NCBI RefSeq assembly: GCF_000226095.1
Contig: NC_016472.1
Coordinates: forward strand, 7,564,001-7,628,000
Direction of reading: 5' to 3'
Source of the DNA: Thermothelomyces thermophilus ATCC 42464
Taxonomy: Eukaryota; Ascomycota; Sordariomycetes; Sordariales; Chaetomiaceae
DNA: 64,000 bases
Numbering within the stretch: the stretch's first letter is position 1; each line of letters starts with the position of its first letter. A program made the position numbers and the translations under genes. Under the pieces are notes generated by a model that was given only the letters and a program-made list of their open reading frames with translations, ran no database searches and had not been told where the DNA came from. Below, one piece after another: positions 47,305-56,957 of this stretch.

Positions 47305-48903
47305 TCACTCTTCGCTGCAAGGTTTCCCCCCCGCTTCATCCTTCGGCTCGCTAAAAAAGCTCGTGTTGCCCTCCTTCGTGGCGTCCACCCAGGCGTCGTC
47401 TGCTTTGATGAAACCGCTAGGCCATGAGTACTTTCCATTAGACCCAGACTCGCTCTTTTCTTTGTAGCTGAGCAGTGTGGCAAACGCCATGTTCACCAGG
47501 GGTTTGGCGATCTCGGCCTCCCCCATCTGGTCGAGTTCGTTCAGGCTCAGAGCTGGAGGTTGGACTTTTCCATGGGTACCCAGCCTCTCGACATGGCTTC
47601 CACGGAGACGCTCCCTCTCTTCGCCGATGACGCCAATCTTGTTCTCCAGGCAGCGGTAATTGTGATCGCGCACAATTTGCTCCATGTTCCTGACCAACCC
47701 CTCCGTACCGGCATAGAAGGTCCGGTTGATCTTGGCCATGCGCTCCGAGAATGTTTTCTGCATAAACCAGTTCTCTGGAGTTGGATATCTTGTGTGCCAG
47801 TCCTCGGCCACGGGCTTGTGTCGTCCATCGTAGTTTGACGGAAACCCGCTCGGAAAATAGTGCCTGATTCTCTCGGGAGGAAGTGTATCGTGGACCTTCC
47901 GTCTGTCGCCCTCCGTGGCCTCAGAAACGGCATTGGATGGACCTGGTGTGAAAAGGTGCGCGAAGCCTACAACGTCTGGATTATTGTGTGACGTCAAGGC
48001 GGGAAGTCGCTCATCAAGAGGCAAGTGAACCGACGGGCCTGAGCCATTCAAACCATCATTGTCATCAAGCGTGGTTAGGTGGTTAGTGTCGAGGTTATAT
48101 TCAAAACCAATCGGAAATCTTGAATGGTACACGGCCGAGGGTGCAGGGTTTTCAGTACGGATTGTCCTGGACGCCGCATCTAACGTCGATGGCTTGAACG
48201 TTCGCTGGCCGGGTGGCCCTGCCTTCAAGGGCTGGGGTGGTCCTGCAATGGCCGGTTTTATAGCAGACGAGCTGGGAAAGCGGTCGTTGGATCCATCGGT
48301 GGTTGTGGATGGGAGCGATGAAGGAGTGCCCGGGCGGCTGAAGCCGAGGTTAGCAGCACGAGCTCTCGCTAGAGTATTCTGGGCAGCCTTCTGCATGGGG
48401 TTGGGGTACGACGCTAAGTTGGTAAGCCCCTTGACAGTGATGCGAGAAGTCAGCGTATCCTCTGCAGAGAGACTATCATTGCTTCCAAACGCCGTGGGAG
48501 ACGGCAGGTTTCCGGATCGTATGCTAGGTATCGCCATGCTGGATCCGACAACGGCCGTTCGCTCCCGCTCCCGAACCGGGGTAGCCGCTCGGTCGTAATT
48601 CTGCTGCAGCGGTGAGTACTGCTGCAGTGTGGATGCCGTGGTTGGAGGTGAACGCAGAGCCTGATCCTCAAGAGGCAATGAAGACAGAAGCGCGTCAGGG
48701 AAGTTGGTGAAGGCGCCGCCAGATGGAGACCGAAGGGGCTGCGGACATCGGCGAGTTCTAGGGCGCCGCGACGGCGGCTGGAGCTGTGTAGCAGACTTAG
48801 GGTTGTAGATCGAACCAACTGTCGTGTAGGTAGGCTGGGTTTTTGCGCTGTTGCCCGTTGAGGAGCCTGCCAACAAGTCAGACAAGGTGGGCGCAGACTC
48901 CAT
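47305..48903 (-). CDS. Fungal protein of unknown function, 532 residues
   Basis: Single exon from ATG 48903 (MESAPTLSDLLAGSSTGNSA). I do not recognise the family. The first 330 residues are rich in Ser, Pro, Thr and Gln and look disordered, with patches such as ITVKGLTNLASYPNPMQKAAQ that may be conserved. The last 200 residues look folded: HYFPSGFPSNYDGRHKPVAE, RYPTPENWFMQKTFSERMAK, then INRTFYAGTEGLVRNMEQIV and NKIGVIGEERERLRG, a charged helical segment. No signal peptide, membrane helix or zinc site is seen. Codon use matches its neighbours, which supports a real gene. It converges with palI and diverges from the bZIP gene across 3.2 kb. Confidence 0.75.
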   Translation of the reverse strand: MESAPTLSDLLAGSSTGNSAKTQPTYTTVGSIYNPKSATQLQPPSRRPRTRRCPQPLRSPSGGAFTNFPDALLSSLPLEDQALRSPPTTASTLQQYSPLQQNYDRAATPVRERERTAVVGSSMAIPSIRSGNLPSPTAFGSNDSLSAEDTLTSRITVKGLTNLASYPNPMQKAAQNTLARARAANLGFSRPGTPSSLPSTTTDGSNDRFPSSSAIKPAIAGPPQPLKAGPPGQRTFKPSTLDAASRTIRTENPAPSAVYHSRFPIGFEYNLDTNHLTTLDDNDGLNGSGPSVHLPLDERLPALTSHNNPDVVGFAHLFTPGPSNAVSEATEGDRRKVHDTLPPERIRHYFPSGFPSNYDGRHKPVAEDWHTRYPTPENWFMQKTFSERMAKINRTFYAGTEGLVRNMEQIVRDHNYRCLENKIGVIGEERERLRGSHVERLGTHGKVQPPALSLNELDQMGEAEIAKPLVNMAFATLLSYKEKSESGSNGKYSWPSGFIKADDAWVDATKEGNTSFFSEPKDEAGGKPCSEE

Positions 48904-51900
48904 TTGCAGAAGTAAGTTGGGCTGCTCGTCTGCTTCCCTGGCAGAACAGGGCTGGGTTCGGAAGATGAAGGTGCGAGGTGTGGTTTTGTAGGAAACGAGG
49001 CAGGAAGAAAACGGTCAATGAGAGGAGTGGCGTCTGGCGCCAAAAACTCCCCTCATAAAGCCGACGACCCTGGGCAGGATGCTGCTGACGAGGAAGGATG
49101 CCAGCACCAGGAAGTGGGGATATTAAGGCCAAGGCAGCGATGGGGATGGGCAAGAGGGCTATGAAGAACATGCATACTATTTATGGTGGATGAGGCTCCT
49201 CCGTTAATGCAGCGTTTGGGCTGCAGCGCGGTTGGCGCCCGCGAACTATCGCGAAACATCGCCCAAGGTGGAGAGTAGACTGGATCGAGCCGTTCTTGCC
49301 AGTGACCATGTCAGCCTTGGGAATTGAATCCTACAGATTAAGGACCCGGTCCTGGGAAAGGACTTTGGAAGGTTATACCATACCTGGAGCGCAGACAATG
49401 TAGGGGATCTATATGAGCCAGAGCTGCTCTTCCATGCGGGCATCGGTTGGCGTCAAGTGAAGAAATCTCCCTGACATCTCTAACAATCTTCTCCAACGAG
49501 CTGGGGGGGTGACATGACCGCAGTGGCAACAGCCGGAGACCCGCGTGGAGACTATACTCCCTTTCACTTCGTTGTACATGGCTCTTTCCCGAATTCGACT
49601 TCGGACCAGGGAACGCTGAGCCGGTCTCTGGTGGCTTTCGACGCCGAGCAAGAGCATATGGAATGCACCTGCTCACCAGCTCACTTGCTTACGCCGATAA
49701 GCCACTCAAAAGCAGACATGGAAGCAGGAAGCGCCTCCGACACTGAGATGAGAAAGGGAGCCTGAGGAGCAGACGATTTTAATTGCGTTGCTGCATAGCA
49801 GACCAAGAAACGGTTACGCTTCCTGCAGACAAGGTTCAGGTGATACTTTCAACTGACCGAGTTAAAAACACCCTGAGATGGGATAGGAGATGTTGTTTGG
49901 AGAGATAGATAAAGCCTTTTCGTTCAGCGTGCCGTCTAAAGCCACCAAGGTCAACAGAGAATGTCATATTCAAGTGAGCCTTTGCCACTTTCATTGATCA
50001 CCAGGCTATATCATGACGCTCCCGACAAAATCGCGGCAAGGGGACGGAAAAGTGGCGCACTTGTAGTAGCTATTTTGTCTCCCAGTTCGTTAATTATGGG
50101 TGCAGGCCATGAAGGAGAAGCTCGACGCCTGTGTTCTTTGCCGTTCGCTTCCGCGTCCGGAGACCCGGAGAGGTCCGGCAGTACTTCTCCATTTCACAAT
50201 AAGAGCAAGACACAAGAGACCTTACATCGTGGAAATCAACGGGTGGGAGATTTGAACACCAAAGCGTCGCTATCAGGTAATAGCAGTACCTTGGTATCCG
50301 ACCTTAGAGGGACTGCTGTACAATGACTAATGCGCACACGCAGCATCCATTGTCACTGTTTAGAGTGTATCCCGATACCTATCTGGGCTCACTTTGTTTT
50401 TCTGGGCCATTATACCGACCCGCTGCCATTGAGGCAGAAACCCACAGAGGTGCCGTCGGGTTGGGGAAGGAACTTTGGGTGATTAAGCAAGCACTGTTTA
50501 AAACGACTACACAAACAGAAGCCACGTTCTGCTCGGAACATGATGGTTCTGCACGGAGTAACCCTTGCTGAGTAATGGGCACTGCCTTTTAGCTGCCTTC
50601 AGGAGCATTTGTCAGAATATTATAGCCGTTCTTCCGTTGAAAGGATTGTTAGTCTTACTCCGAAATAGGTACTCTGACCCATGGCGGTCTTAGTTGCTCG
50701 GAGAGGCTAGCAGAGACGTTCCGCTCTGTCTGGAACTTTGAGAATATAGGACATACATATACAGAAAGGCGCTGTAGTAGCTAGCCACGTGCTTACCTGC
50801 GTCTTGCTTGTCATATTCGTCAAATGCCAGGAGACCTTGGCTTTGGGATTTTGAAAAGTACCTCCCTATTCGCTCAGACCGTCATGCCATTCGGTGGCCA
50901 TGCCCAGGTGTGTGCGGGATCCCTGCTTTGATGAATATATAACGTGCAGGATCTGCTGAGGGATGAACAAAACTCCACCCTAAATCACGTTTGCGGTGAT
51001 TCGTGAATACGGAATACAGAGTCGTCCGTTCGACTGGACGGCATCCTCCGTGCCAGGGCAAAGCAAGTGGTCTGAGGGCCTGAGTCGGACCACTTACGAG
51101 GCCAACTGGGCGGCCTCCTTCTTGAAAAGCAGCATTCCGTAATCAGACATTCGGAACTGTTCGGAGGAAGGTGTAAAGGGTCTGGCTGAGGTGCCTCATT
51201 CGAACCAGACCAGGAGGGGGGCTTGGAACTCAGCACTCGCCGCCAGCTGACCGCCTGCAGTTGGCTTGCCTTCCGTCTCTCGCGTGTGTGCAGACGGAAT
51301 GTCATCGGAGGGCCCGCCCCGGCCCGTTTGGACACAAAGTACGGGAAGCCCCGCAGCCCAGGTGCTGCCCCTTGGCCTTTGCATAGTTGCTAAGGTGTAT
51401 GTATGTACATACATACAAGTACACTACGCAGGTGTCAACAGCCAGATTGTGTTCATCTCACAACCTACACACAAGTGAGGCTGTTGGGGAAGTCCATCCC
51501 CAGGTCGGTGAGAGAGCATCGCGCTTGGCATCCTTGGGGTGTGGTTTTGTCATCCAGATCTCGAGGGTGTGACAGTGGAGATCGGGGCCGGCGTCACTAT
51601 TGGAGATTAGGCGCGGGCCCTTCCAAAATTGGAGCATTCAAGCCGCCGGACCCACAGTTCCGGTCCACTGTACCAGGTGAGGTGGCCCTCCAAGCCGCCC
51701 GTCTGGGTAACTACGAAGAGTATCAGTTGAATTTAGTGTACCCCGTACTATAGCCTATAGGTAAGTAGTGTTAGGGCGAGGCTGCTGTTGTGGGGCGCTT
51801 TGCCCAACTGAATCTAACCTGTCCAGGCTCGCCCCCAGGGCGTCTGACAGCCTAAAGCTTAACCGGTCCCCCTGCTGACCGCTCGTGCTCCAGAATCTCC

Positions 51901-52084
51901 AGAGGATACAACCTTACCCACCTAAACTCTCTCGCCCAGCCAGTCCGGTCCAGTCCCAGTCCATTAGGCTCGCCTCGCTCACCAGTAGGTCTCGCTCTTG
52001 TCGTCGTCGTTCCCACACTCCTTTCCATCCAACTGACACAAGGCAGCGAACGAGAGAGAATTTAGACAGTTCTGATCCGTTACC
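48904..52084. other. 3.2-kb intergenic between unknown gene and kapC-type gene
   Basis: Divergent promoters of the two flanking genes. It contains a 22-bp perfect palindrome (51396-51417) and no supported gene. The kapC-type gene may have a long leader here, since C/T-rich sequence runs through 51900-52030. Confidence 0.55.
51396..51417. repeat. 22-bp perfect palindrome of TATG/CATA units
   Basis: The core is GTATGTATGTACATACATAC (51397-51416), with one more matching base on each side. It could extrude a hairpin. A related but imperfect copy lies near 37365-37380. Confidence 0.75.
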
Positions 52085-53437
52085 ATGGACTACTCGCACA
52101 CTGCGTTTTTCCCGGGCGCTCCGCCCTACCAATTCATGGGAGCTCCCGTTCCGCCGACGCCGTCTCACTCCAACTCGGTGGCGTCGGAAGACTTCAACAC
52201 CAAATCTCCTCCGGTAGGTTGCGACCGATTTATCCTCAATACTCGTAGCCGCATGACTGCAGTTTCGTGATAGGGGCAACGAAACGACTGCAGCTGAGAC
52301 GCGGAGGGGGCCCCTCGGTTTTTGTACCCGCTAGGCAGTCGATGGGACTCGTTTTCGTGTCCTGCCTCCAAGCTGCTAGGCTCCGCATTTCGATGGCTGC
52401 GAGTGGCGGGAGCGCGCATCGATTGCGGGACGACAGGCTTACACAATCATTACTCAGGAAATCTTCGACCAGTATCCCAACGGAATACCTGCCGAACAGT
52501 TCCAGAACTTCGATGGCTACGTGCACTTCAATCCTGCTCCCTCCTTCCCGGGGCCGCCCACGCCCCCGGGACAACTCCCGGTGCATGCCGCAGGGGCTCC
52601 GGTGAACGGTGCTGGTGCTGTCCACCAAACCGGACCCACCCCCGAGGTTCTCCCCGTCTCCAAAGTCGAAACTGAGGACGCAGGTCGCAAACCAAACTCG
52701 AACTCGGAGGACGATGACCTAACCCCTGCCCAGTCGAGGCGCAAGGCCCAGAATCGTGCAGCGTAAGTTGGCAGCAAACACGATCCACTCGCCACCCCAC
52801 CCCCCCAAATCCCGCCCTGTGTTGCGCGCACACTTTGGTTCACCCGTCGATCGTGCATTTGCTTCTCGTGGGGAGGGAGAAAAGGCTGGAACAGTAACGG
52901 CTCGCTAACTCCCGTCGCAGCCAACGTGCATTCCGGGAGCGCAAGGAGCGCCATGTGAGGGATCTCGAGAACCGGCTGCAGGAGCTCGAGCAGGCCCAGA
53001 ACGAGGCCGCGTCCGAGAACGAGCGGCTGAAACGCGACCTGCAGAGGATGGAGACGGAGAACGAGATCCTGCGAGCGACGTCAATGGTGGCGGCGAATGC
53101 AGGGTCCCCGGCGGCCGCCGCGCCGACGACTACCGGGCCAATGACCTACAGCCCAAGCGACTTCTACAGCAACGTCCTCCAGGGCCACGCCAACAAGACG
53201 CCGAGCCACAGAATAGTCACGAGCGAGAAAGGCGAACGCCTGCTTGCGGCGGGGGCCACGTGGGATTTCATCATCAACCACGAGCTATTCAAGCGGGGGC
53301 TCGTCGATGTCGAGGCCGTCAGCGAGCGCCTGAGACCCCAGGCCAAGTGCGACGGCCAGGGTCCCGTGTTCGAGGAGAGTGCGATAATCCAAGCCATCGA
53401 GCAGAGCGTGGCGGGGAACAGCGATGAGCTGATATAA
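52085..53437 (+). CDS. kapC: bZIP transcription factor, KapC/AP-1-like
   Basis: Nuclear DNA-binding regulator of the fungal AP-1-like group. Three exons: 52085-52213, 52458-52762, 52921-53437 (316 residues). The start MDYSHTAFFPGAPPYQFMG has context ACCATGG. Exon 2 gives EIFDQYPNGIPAEQFQNFDG, a stretch conserved in the KapC family. The basic region SRRKAQNRAAQRAFRERKER is rebuilt across the second intron (GC/C codon) at about residues 134-155; the leucine zipper follows in LENRLQELEQAQ...ENERLKRDLQRMETENEIL. The C-terminal third carries FYSNVLQGHANKTPSHRIVTS and a helical end, EESAIIQAIEQS. Introns are 244 and 158 nt. The targets are not evident from context; the neighbours are unrelated housekeeping genes. 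It converges with the 69-residue gene, leaving only 160 bp between stops. Confidence 0.9.
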
Positions 53438-53597
53438 GTGGGACCCAAAGAGAGAACTCTGATAAGAGTTCGCGCCTTCGGGGCGCCGACCCGGTCTTCT
53501 GCCTTTCGGGACCCCATATCAGCGCAACCCGGGGCATACCATAAGCACCCCGATGATGTGACGACGATGACAACGACGAGATGACTATTGGGGGGAC

Positions 53598-54033
53598 TTA
53601 GTTGCCGCCGCCACGGGCAGCCCACATGCTGATGCTGACGCTCTTGGCGCCATTAAGCAGCTCGCTCGCTTTCAGGGGCATGTTGGCGGCCTTCCAAACG
53701 GGGCCGATCGGGGCGTTTTTCTGCTCGACGGCCACCTCACGCGGGCCAAAGTGCATGATCCCCCCCGGGTGATGCTTCTTGTCGGAGTTGTCCGAACACC
53801 TACGAAGCGAGTTAAGTTACCGAGGCCTAGACGTGTTGCAGGCCTCTGCTTGTTGTCTTGGAGGTCGAAGCGAACGAGGATTAACGGCCCTCTCAATGTT
53901 TCAGAAATTGGAATCTCGGGTCTCGACTGGGAAGGTTTTGGATATTTCATGGGTTATGAGATCAGCATGTCAGGACAATTCAAATGTCAACCACTCAGAA
54001 AGACAACTCACTTATACATACATACGATGCCAT
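53598..54033 (-). CDS. Spliced small protein of 69 residues, unknown
   Basis: Two exons, 54033-54026 (ATG GCA TC) and 53799-53598. The donor is the ideal GTATGT. The acceptor CGTAG follows a TTAAC branch site 13 nt upstream. The product starts MASCSDNSDKKHHPGG, then IMHFGPREVAVEQKNAPIGP, VWKAANMPLKASELLNGA and ends KSVSISMWAARGGGN. Codon use is GC-rich and C/G-ending like the genes around it, unlike the surrounding non-coding DNA. There is no signal peptide or membrane segment. I do not recognise the family. The sequence reads like a conserved, folded small protein rather than noise. It is too short for usual ORF cut-offs. It sits tail to tail with kapC and upstream of the phosphotransferase gene. 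Confidence 0.6.
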
Positions 54034-54103
54034 GACTGATAAATCTTCATCTCATTACCCTGCGTTACTGCGGAATGGAGCCAAGCTCCTTCTATCCTTC
54101 ACA

Positions 54104-54147
<44 letters not shown>

Positions 54148-54620
54148 GAACGACCCGAGGAACGGCAAGAGTAAGTCGGAACTAAAAGAAAACGACGTCC
54201 CATCATACGCCTGTGCCGTGAAGACCCCGCTGCCGCCGTTCTATACATATACATACCAAGGTATTCATACCGTACCGTCCGTGCTTGCCATGCTTTGTTC
54301 CAGAACAACGCCGTAAAAAGCCGTCCAAGTCATGTTCAAAAACCCTCTGAGCATTTGCTGGGCCCTCTCGTGACATGACGAGCCGTGAGCGCCATCGATT
54401 ACCTTCCCCCCCCTCGTACATCCGTTACAGCTGAACTCTGCAGCCAGTTCCCGGCCAAGGCCCCTCGTGAGCAGCAGCATCATTAATTACACCAAGAGCT
54501 CGTGTTTCTACTTTCCTCCCATGCTGCAGGTGCCTTGGTTGGTTGGCTGGCATATATATATCCCTTCGCCAAATCTGGGACAGGGGAAAATTCCTTTTTT
54601 TCCTTTTGTACGTAGTTTAT
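54034..54620. other. Intergenic with a 38-base poly(A) tract
   Basis: Promoter of the 69-residue gene and 3' flank of the phosphotransferase gene. It holds an A38 run at 54107-54144. No further feature is supported. Confidence 0.55.
54107..54144. repeat. Poly(A) tract, 38 bases
   Basis: Uninterrupted A on the plus strand. The sequence before it shows no similarity to any gene here, and I see no target-site duplication around it, so a retrocopy origin is not supported. Its length may be inexact. Confidence 0.8.
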
Positions 54621-56008
54621 TTATTGCCTCTTTTTCTCGGCCGCGGCCACTGCCTCGCCGTTCAGCTGCTTCGACGCGTCCCCGTCGCGGCCCTCTACCC
54701 AGGGATGCTTGATGGTCAGGCACCAGATGTCGAGGTAGTCGCAGATGGTGACGATGACGTCGACGACGAAGCTGCCGTACACGCCGACGGCCATGCCCAG
54801 CATGCAGAACATGAAGGCGACCTGGTAGACGCCGTCGCCGAGGGCCGAGGGCCAGCCGAGGCCCGGGACGGGGCTGTGGCGCAGCAGGACGGGGCCGAGG
54901 GAGTCGAGGACGCCCAGGGCCAGCGGGAAGACCAGGACGTTGCAGTACGGGAAGGGCAGCTTGACCAGGTGCGCCGTGATCATCTGGCCGACCGAGTAGG
55001 CGTTGACGATGCCGGCGAAGACGGCGAAGGGGACGAGGTGGCCGTGCAGGATGGTCGGCTGCAGGTACAGGTAGGCGGCGATGAGGGCCCAGGTGAGGCC
55101 GAAGGGGGCCAGCCCGACGAGCGCGTGCCGCGAGCGGTCGCCGCGGGCGCGCCGGGCGCGGATCACGTTGCGGGCCGACTCGACCGTGTTGTAGACGAGC
55201 ACGACGGCGCCCTGGACCATGTACCACTCGGTAAAGGAGAGCCTGTAGACGGCCGGGGGGATCGTCAGGCCGCCGACCGTCTCGGGGACGCCGATGGTCG
55301 CGAGCATGCCCCGGTTCCAGAAGGAGGCGCCGCCCAGGTAGCCGGTCAGGGCGTAGACGACGACCACGGTCAGGATGCCCTCGACGGGGCCGTTGATGAT
55401 GCCCAGGGTGAGCGTCTTGGTGTGGTACTCGTCCCAGGTCTGGACGTAGAAGGTGAGCAGGCTGGCGAAGAGGGTCGCGACCGTCTTCCAGCTCTGGCCC
55501 ATGTTGGTAGCGGCGGCGAAGATGATGACCTCGAGCGCGGTGTTGAGGGCGTCGACGCCGTGGTCGAAGAGCTCGCCGAGCGGGCCGGACTGGTGGGTGC
55601 GCCGACTATACCGGGAAAAAAAGAAAAAAAAAAAAAAAAACGACCACGGTTAGCAAGCGAGCGCTCTCCTGCAACAACCTTGGGGAGATCAAACACCTAC
55701 GCTTGCGTCCCGTCCACGGCGTCAAAGGTCTGGTACAGGAACAGGCCGGCAGCCCAGCTGTAGTAGACCCAGGGCGGGCAGTCCTGGTCCAGAGTCGGGT
55801 TGTACCAGAGCAGGGTCAGGAAGTTGGTGACAACGAACATGAACCCCGTCAGGGTGATGAGGTTCGGCGCCATGCTCATGGGGAAGCACTTGATGACGAC
55901 ATTGGTATAGAAGGGCTTCAGCACGTAGCGCGACAGCAGCGAGTGGTCGACGCCGGAATACTTGTATTGCCGCAGGTTGGGCAAGTACTCCTGCCGTACG
56001 TAAACCAT
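54621..56008 (-). CDS. EPT1: CDP-alcohol choline/ethanolamine phosphotransferase
   Basis: ER/Golgi membrane enzyme transferring phosphocholine or phosphoethanolamine from its CDP form to diacylglycerol (Kennedy pathway). Two exons, 56008-55701 and 55605-54621 (430 residues). ATG 56008 starts MVYVRQEYLPNLRQYKYSGV, the family N-terminus. APNLITLTGFMFVVTNFLTL is the first helix. The CDP-alcohol signature DG(x2)AR(x8)G(x3)D(x3)D is rebuilt across the intron: DAVDGTQA / RRTHQSGPLGELFDHGVD. Further membrane segments include GILTVVVVYALTGYLGG and FGLTWALIAAYLYL. Late conserved parts are VKLPFPYCNVLVFPLAL and DVIVTICDYLDIWCLTIKHP. The intron is 95 nt. Sequence alone does not separate choline from ethanolamine use, so the symbol names the family. 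Confidence 0.93.
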
Positions 56009-56957
56009 CTTGGCCGCGGGTGGTCTAGCTGCCTTCCCAGTATCTTCTTCTTCCCGAGCTAGGGTGTTTTTTTCTCTCTTTTTTTTTTTTTTTTCCCTGC
56101 GATCTAGCGTGCCTGGCTGAAAGCTGTTGTTAGAGAGCCGCCCGCTTGCTGCTCTTGGGGCGCGCGCCGTTGCTGAGAAGAATTTGTCGCCGACTTGTAC
56201 CTTCGCGGAGACTTTGGATAAACGACCTGGAAACCCAAACAAGAGGGGACGGAATTGGTATTTATTTAAGTTCCGTAATGGCGGGGAAGAAAATGGTGGA
56301 ACAAACACTGTGGATCGTCAAGACGCCGATCGGAAGCTTGACCTTGTATTTTTTTTTTAACCCGCTCGGCGCGGTCGCCTTGCGGCGCGTCAGGTCTGGT
56401 TTCCAAGTTCGATCTCGCGCGACGGAATATCGGGACGAAATAACTAGAACGGACCCTGCATCATACACAACCTCCGCCTACCCTCCATCATGATAGTCGG
56501 CTTGGTCCAAAGAAGCTCGTCCGAACATGTCTTTAAACACCCGCTGTTGCTTGAACTGCTCGACCTGCTGAGCCTTTTTACCTATTGTCCCTGGTCACAG
56601 GTTAAAAAGTTCCGACGATATCGTCACTGTCTCCACTTTTCCATTCACCGCCCCCGTCGCAAAGCAGTTTAGTCACTTGCCTTATCGATAATCTTTGCAA
56701 CCCCAAAACCCGGGGTCACTCGAAGCCAACGGGGAACCATCGCGACTTGGGCTTGGCGGAACACAGAGAGCTCTTGATTACCACCCTGGCGCCTCTCATC
56801 CTTCCAAGCACATCCTGACCAACAGGCGTCTATCGGTCTATGTCCGAACCGCACACACACGTAGCCTCCGACACCGCGCATTTTGACAAGAAGAATGCTC
56901 TTCAATTTTGTAACGGAGAAGAAAACACAATTCAACGCCATGCGTCCCCTTCGTTCA
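56009..56957. other. Intergenic between EPT1 and SEC21
   Basis: About 950 bp: EPT1 promoter and SEC21 3' flank. It includes a T-rich tract (56074-56096) just upstream of EPT1. I see no gene or RNA; a tRNA-like B-box fragment near 56400 lacks a cloverleaf. Confidence 0.55.

Noticed and set aside
54543-55763. 406-codon plus-strand frame opposite EPT1
   Set aside because: Antisense shadow of a GC-rich, C/G-ending coding region; acidic, Val/Asp-rich product typical of antisense frames.
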